Source: Parapedobacter pyrenivorans
GTDB lineage: Bacteria; Bacteroidota; Bacteroidia; Sphingobacteriales; Sphingobacteriaceae
NCBI RefSeq assembly: GCF_014636865.1
Contig: NZ_BMER01000004.1
Coordinates: forward strand, 124,001 to 188,000
Length of the DNA: 64,000 nucleotides
Reading direction: 5' to 3'
Below are positions 41,945-51,203 of the stretch, in pieces. The first letter of the stretch is position 1; each line of letters opens with the position of its first letter. The notes beneath the pieces were generated by a model. The model ran no database searches, was not told the origin of the DNA, and worked only from the letters and a program-made list of their open reading frames with translations. Made by a program: the position numbers and the translations under genes.

Positions 41945-41988
41945 TTACTCAATATATTGAGTAATTTTACTCAGTGTATTGAGTAAAA
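41945..41988. promoter_or_regulatory. Two adjoining palindromes before the ATPase gene
   Basis: TTACTCAATATATTGAGTAA (41945-41964) is a perfect 20-bp palindrome. It abuts a near-palindrome at 41965-41988 with arms TTTTACTCAG and ATTGAGTAAAA. Centres are 22 bases apart, about two helical turns. The last arm ends 8 bases before ATG 41997, so a bound dimer pair would shut the gene off. Confidence 0.75.
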
Positions 41989-41996
41989 TTGAAACC

Positions 41997-43181
41997 ATGT
42001 TTGAGCGGCCTTATTTGCAAGTACTTAAATCTCGGATTAGTGAGCTTAGAAATTTCATTCAGTTGGTAATGGGCCCCCGACAAGTGGGAAAAACTACACT
42101 GGTGACCCAATTGACGGCTAGCTATCAGCACGCTTTCCATTTCGTTACGGCCGATGCGGTGCCGGCAGCGGGGACCGTTTGGTTGGAGCAACAATGGGAA
42201 ACGGCAAGGCTGATGATGGCGCAACAGCGGGCTTCCGAATTTTTGCTCGTAATCGACGAAATCCATAAGATTGCTAATTGGAGCGAAACGGTTAAACTGC
42301 TGTGGGATACCGATACCCGTGAGGGGCGCAATTTGAAGCTGATCCTATTGGGTTCTTCTAGGCTTTTATTGCAGCAAGGGCTCACCGAATCGTTGGCCGG
42401 TAGGTTTGAGACGTCTTATTTGGGCCATTGGTCTTTTAGCGAGATGCGCGACGCGTTTGGCTGGGACGTGTCAACCTATGTATGGTTTGGCGGATATCCG
42501 GGGGCTGCATTGCTTAAAGGTGACGAGGACCGTTGGAAAAGGTATGTATACGATTCGTTGATCGAGACGAGTATTTCGCGTGATATCCTGATGCTGACGC
42601 GTGTAGACAAACCGGCATTGATGAGACGGTTGTTCGAGATGGGATGCATTTATTCGGGAAAGATAATGGCCTATTCCAAAATGCTGGGCCAGCTTGTGGA
42701 TGCCGGTAATACGACGACCTTGGCGCATTACCTGGATTTGCTCAACACGGCAGGTTTACTCGGCGGTTTGGAAAAGTACGATCCAAAATTAATCCGCAAA
42801 CGGTCATCTAGTCCGAAATTCCAGGTACATAATACGGCGTTGATCAGCGCGCAGCGGGATGAGCAGTTTTCAGAAATCCGTCAAAAGCCGGATGAGTGGG
42901 GACACATGGTAGAATCTGCCGTTGGAGCACATTTGATCAATAGCGCCTATGCTGGGGGATATAACATCCACTATTGGCGGGAAGGGGGGCATGAAGTCGA
43001 CTTTGTATTGGAGCGCCGGGGCAAGGTGGTGGGGCTGGAGGTGAAGAGCGGGAGAACGCAGACCGGCGTTAGTATGCCTGCATTCCGAAAGGCAACAGAG
43101 CCGGATAAGGTGTTGTTGATCGGAACATCAGGCATTCCGTGGGAAACATTTCTGGCGATGGATCCGCTGGAGTTGTTTTGA
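41997..43181 (+). CDS. AAA_14/DUF4143 ATP-binding protein
   Basis: The 394-residue protein has a P-loop (MGPRQVGKTTLVTQL), Walker B (FLLVIDEIHKI), the sensor block ILLGSSRLLLQQGLTESLAG and RFETSYLGHWSF typical of AAA_14, then a DUF4143 region with a restriction-nuclease-like fold (HEVDFVLERRGKVVGLEVKS). The D, E and xK motifs of the C-terminal part suggest a PD-(D/E)XK-type domain. The cellular role of this widespread family is not established. The gene stands alone behind two palindromes. Confidence 0.9.
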   Translation: MFERPYLQVLKSRISELRNFIQLVMGPRQVGKTTLVTQLTASYQHAFHFVTADAVPAAGTVWLEQQWETARLMMAQQRASEFLLVIDEIHKIANWSETVKLLWDTDTREGRNLKLILLGSSRLLLQQGLTESLAGRFETSYLGHWSFSEMRDAFGWDVSTYVWFGGYPGAALLKGDEDRWKRYVYDSLIETSISRDILMLTRVDKPALMRRLFEMGCIYSGKIMAYSKMLGQLVDAGNTTTLAHYLDLLNTAGLLGGLEKYDPKLIRKRSSSPKFQVHNTALISAQRDEQFSEIRQKPDEWGHMVESAVGAHLINSAYAGGYNIHYWREGGHEVDFVLERRGKVVGLEVKSGRTQTGVSMPAFRKATEPDKVLLIGTSGIPWETFLAMDPLELF

Positions 43182-43312
43182 AGTTCGGAATCCTTGCTGA
43201 ACTTTTTGTAAATTGGCGGACGAAAATAACTAGCTGCCATGTATTCCTGCGCTACCTATACCGTTGAACGGAACACCCATTCCAGGTCGTTGATCATAGG
43301 AGGGAAATCGGC

Positions 43313-45784
43313 TTGAAAATCGGAATGATCGTCATGGTGCTCATGAGTTGGCTATTGCAGGCAGGCGATACCGGCCTGAACGGTAAGCCAGACGAGTGGA
43401 AAGCCCAGGCGGACTCCCTTCACCAAGCTGGATTGGCGTTGAGCGACCAGGGCGATGATTCCAGTGCCGTGGTGCGTTATGAAAAAGCGCTGGGACTGTA
43501 TGAAGCTCGCGCTGGCGATCCCGACCAGCTTATGGGGTTGTTGTATAACGACCTGGCCTATTCTTATGGGAGTCTATATGTCCCGTATTATTCGCTGGAT
43601 TATTTCCGTAAAGCCGTAGAGATATGGGAATCGATCGAACTGGATGACGATGGGGTGGACAACCTCATTTCGGGTTACCAGAATCTGACGTTCGAACTGA
43701 TCGGATACGGTGACTTGAAAGCTGCCGACACGATACGGAAGCGGATGAATAGCCGGTTTTACGGGCATTACGTTCGAGGTGGGCGGCCGTCGCTCACCGA
43801 TCCGTCCTACCGCAAACCGCGGAGTATGCACCTGCTCGGAAACGTACGCGTGCTGGCAGCCCAGGGGCACTTGGAAACGGCGTATGCCTATGTGGATACC
43901 ATGCACCGGGAAATCGATGATCTGGGTATCGTTTTGGCGGCATACAAGATCCTGTTTGATAATGCCTATGAGCAAGGTGATGATTCACTTACCGTGCGGT
44001 TTGCACAACAAGCGCTGCCCATCGCCGATAGGTATGATAGCCCGTTTTACCGGTTGGCTTGCTATGCCAAGCTTGCAACGGTGTATCATCGGATGGAACA
44101 ATACGAACAGGCACTGACCTATGTGATCCGGGCGGAGCAAAGCATGGTATTCGATTCGTTTTCGGCCAGTAAATATGCGGTGCAAACCATCAAGGCGATG
44201 ATTCTCAGTGGAATGGATAAATGGGAGGAAGCCCAGCGGCTTGTGGAGGCATCGATAGGAGAGATTGTCCGAAACCAAGCGGATCGGACAATCCCGCTTG
44301 CGGAGCTAACAGCAGCAGATCTGGGTGACCTTTCGTCTTATACCTTTATCCGCGTGCTTACCGAAAGCTCACGGATACTATACGATGGTTACCGCCGTGA
44401 TGGCCGGAAGGAAACCTTCCGCAAGGCGGCGAATTTATACCAGGCATCGGCTGGGATGTTTAATCGGTATTACCTAAAGGGCGAATATACCGATCTGATT
44501 GATGGCCTGCACCTGGAAATCATGGAGGGGTTGCTTACCCTGAGCATGGATGAACCGGAGGGGGCGGTCGATTACCTGAGCTTGATCGAGCAGAATGCTT
44601 CGCAGCACTTGATTAGGGAGTTTGAAAAGAAGCTGCGGGTGAAGCAGGAATCTCAAGGGCAGGACGTGGCTCAGGCCTTTGACGTACGCCGAGTTTTGGC
44701 GACACTGGAACCGGAAGAATCGATGGTGAAATTTCATGTAGCCAGCGAATACGTTTACCGAACCCGAATCACTGCGGACGGTGTGACGGTATTCCGTGTT
44801 GCCCGCGTGGATTCGCTCAAGTCATCGGTGTTTCGCTATGCCACGGCGCTCCGCGGACTGACCGAAGGATACGAGCAGTTATCAGATTCGTTGCACCGCG
44901 TACTCCTCGGGGACCATGCCGGTAAGATGACGACGTTGATCCCTGATAATTTCTTGAACTACATTCCCTTTGAGAGTTTGTATGATGCCCGCTTGGGGAA
45001 ATTTATCGGTGAAACCCAGGCAATAAGCTATGCATATTCGCTTCCGGTCTGGCTGTTGCATCGCCAGGCTTCTTTTCCTGCGCTCGATGCCGTAAGGCTG
45101 GGCGTTTTTTCTCCGAGCTATCAGGTCAATGACCTGCGGCACGCCCGTGAGGAAGCGGGGCGTGTGGCGGCAATTTTCGGGGGCGACCGCTTTATTTCAA
45201 GCGATGCGACCAAGCGCGCGTTTCTGGATCGGCGGGGCGACTACGACGTATTGCATTTTGCCATGCATTCTTTTTTTTATGAGGATGATTTCAGTGAGTC
45301 GTGCCTGGTATTCAACGGTGCGGAAAAGCTGTATTTTTCTGAATTGCATGCCCTCCATATCCCTGCCCGCATGGCGGTGCTCAGCGCCTGCAACACGGGG
45401 AACGGTAAATTGGTGAAGGGGGAGGGCGTGATGAGCTTATCCCGCGCGTTTGCCTATGCCGGTGTGGCGAGCACGGTGGTGAGTTTATGGCAGGCGCCGG
45501 ATAAGGAAACCGCCGAAATTATGACGTCGTTTTATGAAGGAATCGCACAGGGACTTTCTAAATCGTCGGCAATGGCCCAGGCAAAGCGTGCATTTATCGA
45601 AAATAATCCGATGAAACGGCACCCGTTTTTCTGGGCGGGCTTTGTAGTCAATGGTGATGATTCGCCATTGGTCGTGCCACGCCGACAGGGCATGGCTTGG
45701 ATGGGCGTTGGTGTGGGGCTGGTGTTGGCGATCCTGGTGTCCCTTGGGTTTGTATACCGGAAACGGCTACAACCGCGACAATAA
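43313..45784 (+). CDS. CHAT-domain protease with TPR-like repeats and C-terminal TM
   Basis: The 823-residue protein has a signal sequence (IVMVLMSWLLQAG), helical TPR-like repeats over about 25-450 (LALSDQGDDSSAVVRYEKAL), a CHAT (caspase-like) domain over about 520-785, and a final membrane segment (GVGVGLVLAILVSLGFVY). Catalytic His652 lies in HFAMHS and Cys693 in LSACNTGNG. The start is TTG 43313: AGGAGGG at 43298-43304 is well placed, and the stop of a 25-codon ORF (43239-43316) overlaps it. It is a predicted periplasmic membrane-tethered cysteine protease. It overlaps the convergent anti-sigma gene by 18 bases. Confidence 0.9.
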   Translation: MKIGMIVMVLMSWLLQAGDTGLNGKPDEWKAQADSLHQAGLALSDQGDDSSAVVRYEKALGLYEARAGDPDQLMGLLYNDLAYSYGSLYVPYYSLDYFRKAVEIWESIELDDDGVDNLISGYQNLTFELIGYGDLKAADTIRKRMNSRFYGHYVRGGRPSLTDPSYRKPRSMHLLGNVRVLAAQGHLETAYAYVDTMHREIDDLGIVLAAYKILFDNAYEQGDDSLTVRFAQQALPIADRYDSPFYRLACYAKLATVYHRMEQYEQALTYVIRAEQSMVFDSFSASKYAVQTIKAMILSGMDKWEEAQRLVEASIGEIVRNQADRTIPLAELTAADLGDLSSYTFIRVLTESSRILYDGYRRDGRKETFRKAANLYQASAGMFNRYYLKGEYTDLIDGLHLEIMEGLLTLSMDEPEGAVDYLSLIEQNASQHLIREFEKKLRVKQESQGQDVAQAFDVRRVLATLEPEESMVKFHVASEYVYRTRITADGVTVFRVARVDSLKSSVFRYATALRGLTEGYEQLSDSLHRVLLGDHAGKMTTLIPDNFLNYIPFESLYDARLGKFIGETQAISYAYSLPVWLLHRQASFPALDAVRLGVFSPSYQVNDLRHAREEAGRVAAIFGGDRFISSDATKRAFLDRRGDYDVLHFAMHSFFYEDDFSESCLVFNGAEKLYFSELHALHIPARMAVLSACNTGNGKLVKGEGVMSLSRAFAYAGVASTVVSLWQAPDKETAEIMTSFYEGIAQGLSKSSAMAQAKRAFIENNPMKRHPFFWAGFVVNGDDSPLVVPRRQGMAWMGVGVGLVLAILVSLGFVYRKRLQPRQ

Positions 45785-46474
45785 TTCGCGGGCGGTCTGC
45801 CCCAGGGGTGTAGTACCTTGTGCCAATTCTTCCAATAACCCGCGAGCTTGCGTACGATCGTCCAACCGCAGCAAGGCCAGTGCCCGGTACCAGCATGCAT
45901 AGGCGTACAGGGGGCTATCGGCCGGGTATTGCGCGAGTACCGATTCGGCATCGGCAAAGCGACCAAGTTCGAGAAGGGAAACCCCTCGATAAAGCAGCGC
46001 ATAGACCTCTCCGGTATCCCGATGTAGCATTTCGAATAGCTCCTCCGCGCGGACATAATCGGCCCGGTCATAAGCACGGAAGGCCGCTTGTGCGGTGGTT
46101 TCCGTAAGTTCACCCCGTACCGTTGGCATGACAGTATTGGGGTAAGCCTGGTAGTATTCGGCATAGAGGGCGGGTGCCGACGACGTCCGCTGCCATAGCC
46201 AGGTGCCGCCGCCAACTACCAGTAAAACCGCGGCCGCTGCACCGATCCACCAGCGTAAACGGGGTGCGGCGTTGTGCTTCTTTTGCTCATGGTTACGGAG
46301 TAGCTGCTTTAGTTGTGCCCGTTCGGTTAGCACGATGGCCTGCCGTACCTCCCGTTGGAACTCGACTTCCCGTGCAAAATCCGCGTCTGCCGCCAACAGT
46401 TGCGCAAACGCCTGCTGTTGCTCGGCCGTGAGCGTACCTTCGAAATATCCCGTTATCAGCGCTTCGTGCTGCAT
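45767..46474 (-). CDS. Anti-sigma-like membrane protein with periplasmic TPR-like part
   Basis: The 235-residue protein has an N-terminal helical segment (ALITGYFEGTLTAEQQQAFA) like zinc-less anti-sigma domains, a membrane span near 75-95 (WWIGAAAAVLLVVGGGTWLW) and a periplasmic helical repeat region (YDRADYVRAEELFEMLHRDT). It directly follows the sigma-factor gene (1 base), so it is likely the cognate anti-sigma. The repeat part would sense partners in the periplasm, and the CHAT protease encoded convergently is an obvious candidate to cleave it (inference). Confidence 0.82.
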   Translation of the reverse strand: MQHEALITGYFEGTLTAEQQQAFAQLLAADADFAREVEFQREVRQAIVLTERAQLKQLLRNHEQKKHNAAPRLRWWIGAAAAVLLVVGGGTWLWQRTSSAPALYAEYYQAYPNTVMPTVRGELTETTAQAAFRAYDRADYVRAEELFEMLHRDTGEVYALLYRGVSLLELGRFADAESVLAQYPADSPLYAYACWYRALALLRLDDRTQARGLLEELAQGTTPLGQTARELLSRL

Positions 46475-46475
46475 A

Positions 46476-47012
46476 TCATTTCCCTTTTGTTAGCTCCTTC
46501 AGCTGTTTGAGACAGCGTGATTTCTGGCTTTTCAATACATCCTTGTTGGTATAACCCAATTGTGCCTGGATTTCGTCCAGTTTTTTGCCTTCGTAATAAA
46601 ATAGCCGCAAGACTTTACGGCATTGATCGCCCAACTGCTGAAAGCCCTCCCGGAGCAATGCAACCCGGTCGTGATGGAGGGTTTCATCGTATAGCGGGTC
46701 GGGTATTTCCGCGACATCGTCCGTGAGGACTTGCTGCTTCGCCGTTTTTTTCAGCCTGTTTAATATCATGTATTTACCTACTCCAAACAGGTAGGTTTTG
46801 ATACTGCTTTTCAGGGCGTCCAGCCGGCCTTGCTGCGCGCGCTCCCAAAGCACGATCACCGCATCCTGGTAAATATCCAATAGCTCTTCGGACGCTAGCG
46901 GATACCTTACTGCAAACCGGATAAAGTCGGTCTTATAAGCATCATATATCCGGATAATTGCACGATCCGAGCCGTTTCTCAATCCATCAAGAAGAACGCT
47001 GTCTTTTTCCAT
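46476..47012 (-). CDS. ECF-type RNA polymerase sigma factor
   Basis: The 178-residue protein has sigma region 2 (FIRFAVRYPLASEELLDIYQ, DAVIVLWERA) and region 4 (LRLFYYEGKKLDEIQAQLGY). ATG 47012 is used. A GTG-initiated extension to 47060 runs through promoter-like sequence. It is divergent from the OmpA operon at 47117 with about 100 bases between, so it probably drives that operon. Confidence 0.88.
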   Translation of the reverse strand: MEKDSVLLDGLRNGSDRAIIRIYDAYKTDFIRFAVRYPLASEELLDIYQDAVIVLWERAQQGRLDALKSSIKTYLFGVGKYMILNRLKKTAKQQVLTDDVAEIPDPLYDETLHHDRVALLREGFQQLGDQCRKVLRLFYYEGKKLDEIQAQLGYTNKDVLKSQKSRCLKQLKELTKGK

Positions 47013-47116
47013 TAGTAGTTGATCGGCGGCAAAGTAAACAAAAGTTTTATTTTTTTTCACGCGGCATGTTTACTTTTTCCCGTACGGCACACTAATGGGA
47101 AAATATTGTATTTGCC

Positions 47117-48451
47117 ATGAAAGGAAAATTGCTTGTACTGCCTATTTCATTGATTACGTATGTCGTTATGGGCCAAGAATCGGTTGGCGAACGCGTTGTG
47201 AACCGAACGAAGGAAACGACGATCCGAAAAACAGAAGATAAGATCGACGAGAAAGTCGACAATACGCTAGATAAGGTTTTCGATGGATCGATCTTCAAGA
47301 AGAAAAAGAAAAAAAGCGGTGACGGAAATGCCTCGACTGCGAAAAAGTCGTCCCGAAAACAATCCTCGGGTGGCAGCAATGCATCGGATGACGACGATAC
47401 CGATTTCAGCAGTTACCGCGATTTCGATTTCGTGCCGGGCACGCAGACACTGTTTTTCGAGGATTTCTCCAATTCATCACTAGGCAGCGGCGCTACACAA
47501 TGGACGGTTACCGGTAATAAGGGGGAGCCGGCCATAACGACTATTCCCGGTAGTGAAAATCGATGGTTGCGCACACCCATGGAAGGGCTCAGTTTTCCGA
47601 ACGCCTTCAATGACTTTCCGGAGGAGTTTACACTGGAATTTGATATGTATGCAGATCCGGCAACGATGAACGAGATGATGAGTGGGCTGAAGGTAGGGAT
47701 TGTGAAAAAGATGGCCGATCGATCGGAGTACGACCAGTGGTTCAGCAGCGAACCTGAAATTACGTTGGATATTCATCCTTCAGGGGAGAAAGGCGCGCTT
47801 AATCTTCGTGCAGTGACTGAATATAACGGAAATCTTACGCAAGAAGAAATGACCTTGCACGATAGTACCAACCGGGATGGATGGTTGAATGGTGAAGTAA
47901 ACCGCATCTCTATCGCTCGGAACGGTAAAGCGATTGCTTTGTATGTCAACGAAACCAAGTATATCGACTTACCTAATGGGCTTCCCAAGCCCGGTCCGTA
48001 CGGATTGGTTTTTGCAAATAACATGTGGGGTGATGGTACGTATCTGACCAACGTCCGCGTAGGTGGTGGCGGTGCGGTAACGGCCAAGACCGTGAACAAG
48101 GAAATCGCGACCGAGAAAAAATTTATTTCGCGTACGATTTACTTCGACGTAAATTCGGCGCGTATCAAACCTGAATCATGGGCTACATTGAATGAAATCG
48201 CCAACGCCATCGGCGGAATGCCCGGCAACTTCCACATCGTTGGCCATACGGATAGCGATGGCGCAGAAGCGGCCAATTTGACGCTATCCATCCGCCGTGC
48301 GGCATCCGTAAAGAATGCCTTGGTAGGCGAATTCGGGTTGGATGGTGCACGACTGACGACCGACGGTAAGGGCGAAACGGAACCCGTGGAGTCGAATGAG
48401 ACAATCGCCGGCAAAGCGCAGAACAGGCGCGTCGAATTCATTCAACAGTAA
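47117..48451 (+). CDS. OmpA-family protein with laminin-G/lectin-like middle domain
   Basis: The 444-residue exported protein has a signal peptide (LLVLPISLITYVVMGQ), a charged Lys-rich region (SIFKKKKKKSGDG), a concanavalin-like beta-sandwich over about 110-320 (LFFEDFSNSSLGSGATQWTV; EFTLEFDMYADP) and a C-terminal OmpA domain (TIYFDVNSARIKPES, IVGHTDSDG, NRRVEF) that binds peptidoglycan. It heads a seven-gene operon divergent from the sigma factor. Confidence 0.88.
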   Translation: MKGKLLVLPISLITYVVMGQESVGERVVNRTKETTIRKTEDKIDEKVDNTLDKVFDGSIFKKKKKKSGDGNASTAKKSSRKQSSGGSNASDDDDTDFSSYRDFDFVPGTQTLFFEDFSNSSLGSGATQWTVTGNKGEPAITTIPGSENRWLRTPMEGLSFPNAFNDFPEEFTLEFDMYADPATMNEMMSGLKVGIVKKMADRSEYDQWFSSEPEITLDIHPSGEKGALNLRAVTEYNGNLTQEEMTLHDSTNRDGWLNGEVNRISIARNGKAIALYVNETKYIDLPNGLPKPGPYGLVFANNMWGDGTYLTNVRVGGGGAVTAKTVNKEIATEKKFISRTIYFDVNSARIKPESWATLNEIANAIGGMPGNFHIVGHTDSDGAEAANLTLSIRRAASVKNALVGEFGLDGARLTTDGKGETEPVESNETIAGKAQNRRVEFIQQ

Positions 48452-48464
48452 TCGTCGGTTAGCC

Positions 48465-49148
48465 ATGAAGCGAATTTTCAATCGGACATCGCAGTGGTTT
48501 GCGGCCCTGCTGATCGGTGGGTGCATTGTCGTTTCCTGCGCGGGGAATGCGGACAAAGCAGTTGTTCCTTCGTCATTTGACGGTGCAGCGTTGCTAGCTG
48601 CCGCTGGTCAGCTCGACGAGTTAATTGCTATCGGTGATATCGCGGAGTTGGCGGGTATCCCAGCGGAGCGCATTGCCCGGCATGTGGAAGATTATGATAA
48701 TCATCCATCGAAGAAGAAACTGGCCTACCATTGGGAGGCTCCGGGGGGCATTTCGTTTACCACGCTTACGGGCGAAGCGGTAAACCTGCCCAAGCATCAT
48801 TCGATCGGTATTGCCAACCTGGAGGCCATGGATTTGGCCACGTTCGAACGGCGATACCTGACTTCTGCCGGGATCAAAGCGGCGATCGATGCGCTGGTCA
48901 ACGATACTTCGGTGAATGCCGATGTGGCGATCGCCCAAACGGCTTACTTGGCCGATGTGGCCAAGAATCTCTCACTGGAACAACTGGAAGGCGTCGGCGA
49001 AGCGGCCGTTTGGGAGTTACCCACACAGGTGTTGCATGTCTTCGCGGATGGCGCGGCATTTACCGTCACGACCAATTTTGGGGATGATCCGGCAGTAAAT
49101 AAGCGGAAAGCAATCAGCTTTGCGCGAATGATTTTTAACAATCAATAA
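48465..49148 (+). CDS. Lipoprotein, family shared with the gene at 50038
   Basis: The 227-residue lipoprotein has lipobox IVVSC. The mature protein is mixed alpha/beta. Its C-terminal part (EGVGEAAVWELPTQVLHVFA; KRKAISFARMIFNN) aligns with that of the protein at 50038 (EGLGDVAVWNVETRELVVLE; NKAMAIELARRLLDA), so the two are distant paralogues. The function is unknown. It lies 13 bases after the OmpA gene and 1 base before the next gene. Confidence 0.8.
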   Translation: MKRIFNRTSQWFAALLIGGCIVVSCAGNADKAVVPSSFDGAALLAAAGQLDELIAIGDIAELAGIPAERIARHVEDYDNHPSKKKLAYHWEAPGGISFTTLTGEAVNLPKHHSIGIANLEAMDLATFERRYLTSAGIKAAIDALVNDTSVNADVAIAQTAYLADVAKNLSLEQLEGVGEAAVWELPTQVLHVFADGAAFTVTTNFGDDPAVNKRKAISFARMIFNNQ

Positions 49149-49149
49149 A

Positions 49150-50025
49150 ATGAAGATCGTATTGACAATGCTGGTCATTGGATTTTTGACAATGGCCGCT
49201 CATGGAAATGATAACATATTGCAGGCAACCTGCGTCTCCGGCGAAGGGTGTACCTTCCGGTTGCTGGATGTAACGGGCGAGGAAATGGACTTGGTTTTAG
49301 ATACCGACAAGGTTTATTCCTCCATCGGTGGTGACGATTTGCTGGTGCATGCGAAGGTAGGGGATGACTGGAAGACCTACGTTGAGCGTGATTTGACACG
49401 CGGCGAGCTGGATCGATTGTATGGCGGTGATGGCTATACGATGATTTACCTGTTCGATCCGCAGGTACAGCCCAAAGACGGTGCATGGAAAGGCGGTACG
49501 GGAACGCCGGTAGCTTCGCCCTGCGTGGCCGATATCGGAAGTTACCTGGGGAGGATACAGGGGTTGCATAAGGCGGGGACGATCCGGTTCCCGAAGCCTT
49601 TCAAGCCTGAATTTTTGCTTAATAATGCCTACATGCGCTGGGTAACCGTTGCGCCCAACCGATTCCGGGGCTTGATGGATTTCGGTGGGGGGATGGCGAG
49701 CCCCATGAAGTTGGTGTACAACGCGACCATCGTAAACGATGAATTGATCGAGGGTGCTTTCGAAATTACCGTATCCGTTCCAGCGCAGGCACCGTGCCAT
49801 GTCACCGTGCCGGTTTCGTTTGCCTGCGTGATTGCAGCCGATGAGGAAGCGGGGGATCCGCTCCATGAAAACCAAGAAGATGACCTGCTGCCGGTACGAT
49901 CTAAGGGTGACCCGGTGGACGAATTGTTGCCCGTGAAGCCCAAAGGGGGCGAAGATGACCTGCTCCCGGTTAAATCGAAGGGTAATCCGGATGAATTGTT
50001 ACCTGTGAAATCCAAAAACAACTAA
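49150..50025 (+). CDS. Secreted protein with C-terminal LLPVKSKG repeats
   Basis: The 291-residue protein has a signal peptide (VLTMLVIGFLTMAAHG), a beta-rich domain opening with TCVSGEGCTFRLLDVTGEE, and a tail of four near-repeats (DDLLPVRSKG, DELLPVKPKG, DDLLPVKSKG, DELLPVKSK) over about 243-290. The CxxxxGCTF motif also opens the protein at 51921. The tail is charged and probably disordered and could be a linear docking motif. I do not recognise the family. Confidence 0.78.
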   Translation: MKIVLTMLVIGFLTMAAHGNDNILQATCVSGEGCTFRLLDVTGEEMDLVLDTDKVYSSIGGDDLLVHAKVGDDWKTYVERDLTRGELDRLYGGDGYTMIYLFDPQVQPKDGAWKGGTGTPVASPCVADIGSYLGRIQGLHKAGTIRFPKPFKPEFLLNNAYMRWVTVAPNRFRGLMDFGGGMASPMKLVYNATIVNDELIEGAFEITVSVPAQAPCHVTVPVSFACVIAADEEAGDPLHENQEDDLLPVRSKGDPVDELLPVKPKGGEDDLLPVKSKGNPDELLPVKSKNN

Positions 50026-50037
50026 CGATAGCTACCA

Positions 50038-50829
50038 ATGAACAAAAACACATTCCTGATCCCGATGGTCGCCATCGGCTTGGCGGCCGGTGCCTGCGGC
50101 GAGGGAAACAACAAGAACAACGGCGGTAAAATCGGCGGCATCGACGTGGACGATGCCATCGCAGCTGCCGAAAAACGCCGCGAGGCGGACCCGGATGCAG
50201 CTGGGGGTAACGAATGCCTGCTGGCTTTCCAAGAAAAATACGACGAGTTGCTCACTAAGGACCTCGTGTTGGCGCTGACCGGATTTGACGAAAGCAAGAT
50301 GGACGTGAAATACACGAAGATCATGAAGCCGGAACACCACAGCGTCAATTATACGTTCGATAATCAGCGCGTCCGGGAGCGGGGTGGCTATACGATGCCG
50401 TTTAAGGATAATGTGCAGTTGGGCAGCATCAAAGCCATGTCGCTGAAGCAGTTCAACGATTCCTACCGTGCGGTGACGGCCGAAGAGGATGCTGTGGTCG
50501 ACGACGTGTTGGAAGACCTGAACGACGGCAAGGTTACCGATCCAGACGCGCGGGAAGCACTGGGCAACCTGGAGAAGCAGGGTGTGGATAAGGAGACCGC
50601 CAAACAAGTCACAGGAACGCTCCGTGGTGCCTTCAAGAAAATAGCGGAAGGCTACCGCAGGGTGGAGGGGCTTGGCGATGTGGCCGTCTGGAATGTAGAG
50701 ACCCGGGAGTTGGTGGTGTTGGAAAACGGGGTGAAGTTCAACCTGCAGGTGGATACCAAAGATACCGATGACGACAACAAGGCGATGGCCATCGAATTAG
50801 CGCGAAGACTACTGGATGCCTGTAATTGA
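50038..50829 (+). CDS. Lipoprotein, paralogue of the gene at 48465
   Basis: The 263-residue lipoprotein has lipobox AAGAC, a Gly/Asn-rich linker, then a helical and beta domain (ECLLAFQEKYDELLTKDLVL). The acidic helical middle part contains VVDDVLEDLNDGKVTDPDAR. The C-terminal part matches the lipoprotein at 48465. The function is unknown, but paired paralogues in one operon suggest a heteromeric envelope complex. Confidence 0.8.
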   Translation: MNKNTFLIPMVAIGLAAGACGEGNNKNNGGKIGGIDVDDAIAAAEKRREADPDAAGGNECLLAFQEKYDELLTKDLVLALTGFDESKMDVKYTKIMKPEHHSVNYTFDNQRVRERGGYTMPFKDNVQLGSIKAMSLKQFNDSYRAVTAEEDAVVDDVLEDLNDGKVTDPDAREALGNLEKQGVDKETAKQVTGTLRGAFKKIAEGYRRVEGLGDVAVWNVETRELVVLENGVKFNLQVDTKDTDDDNKAMAIELARRLLDACN

Positions 50830-50852
50830 GGAGACATAACGAGTGAGAAACC

Positions 50853-51203
50853 ATGGAAAATAACCATCAACAATCCGTTGCCGTTGGGCAGCAACCCGAC
50901 AAGTCCGTTGCGATCATCGCATACCTTACGCTGATTGGACTCATCGCGGCGTTCGTGATGAACAATGAAAAGCGGCAGCGCTTCGCCGCCTATCACATCC
51001 GGCAGAGTCTCGGCATCATGCTCACGGGCTTGGCCCTGGGCATGATCAACATCATTCCGATCCTCGGGTGGATCGTCTGTATCATCGGGGTGATCTTTCT
51101 TTTCGTATGCTGGGTTATCGGGTTAATCGCGGCGCTCAACGGACAAGAGAAAGCCGTGCCTGCAGTAGGGAAATATTTTCAGGAATGGTTCAAGTCGGTT
51201 TAA
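50853..51203 (+). CDS. DUF4870/Tic20-like small membrane protein
   Basis: The 116-residue protein has three hydrophobic segments (VAIIAYLTLIGLIAAFVM; QSLGIMLTGLALGMINIIPI; IGVIFLFVCWVIGLIAAL) with the family motif FAAYHIRQSLG between the first two. DUF4870 proteins are small inner-membrane proteins of unknown role. It is the only predicted inner-membrane protein in this operon and could anchor the assembly. Confidence 0.88.
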   Translation: MENNHQQSVAVGQQPDKSVAIIAYLTLIGLIAAFVMNNEKRQRFAAYHIRQSLGIMLTGLALGMINIIPILGWIVCIIGVIFLFVCWVIGLIAALNGQEKAVPAVGKYFQEWFKSV

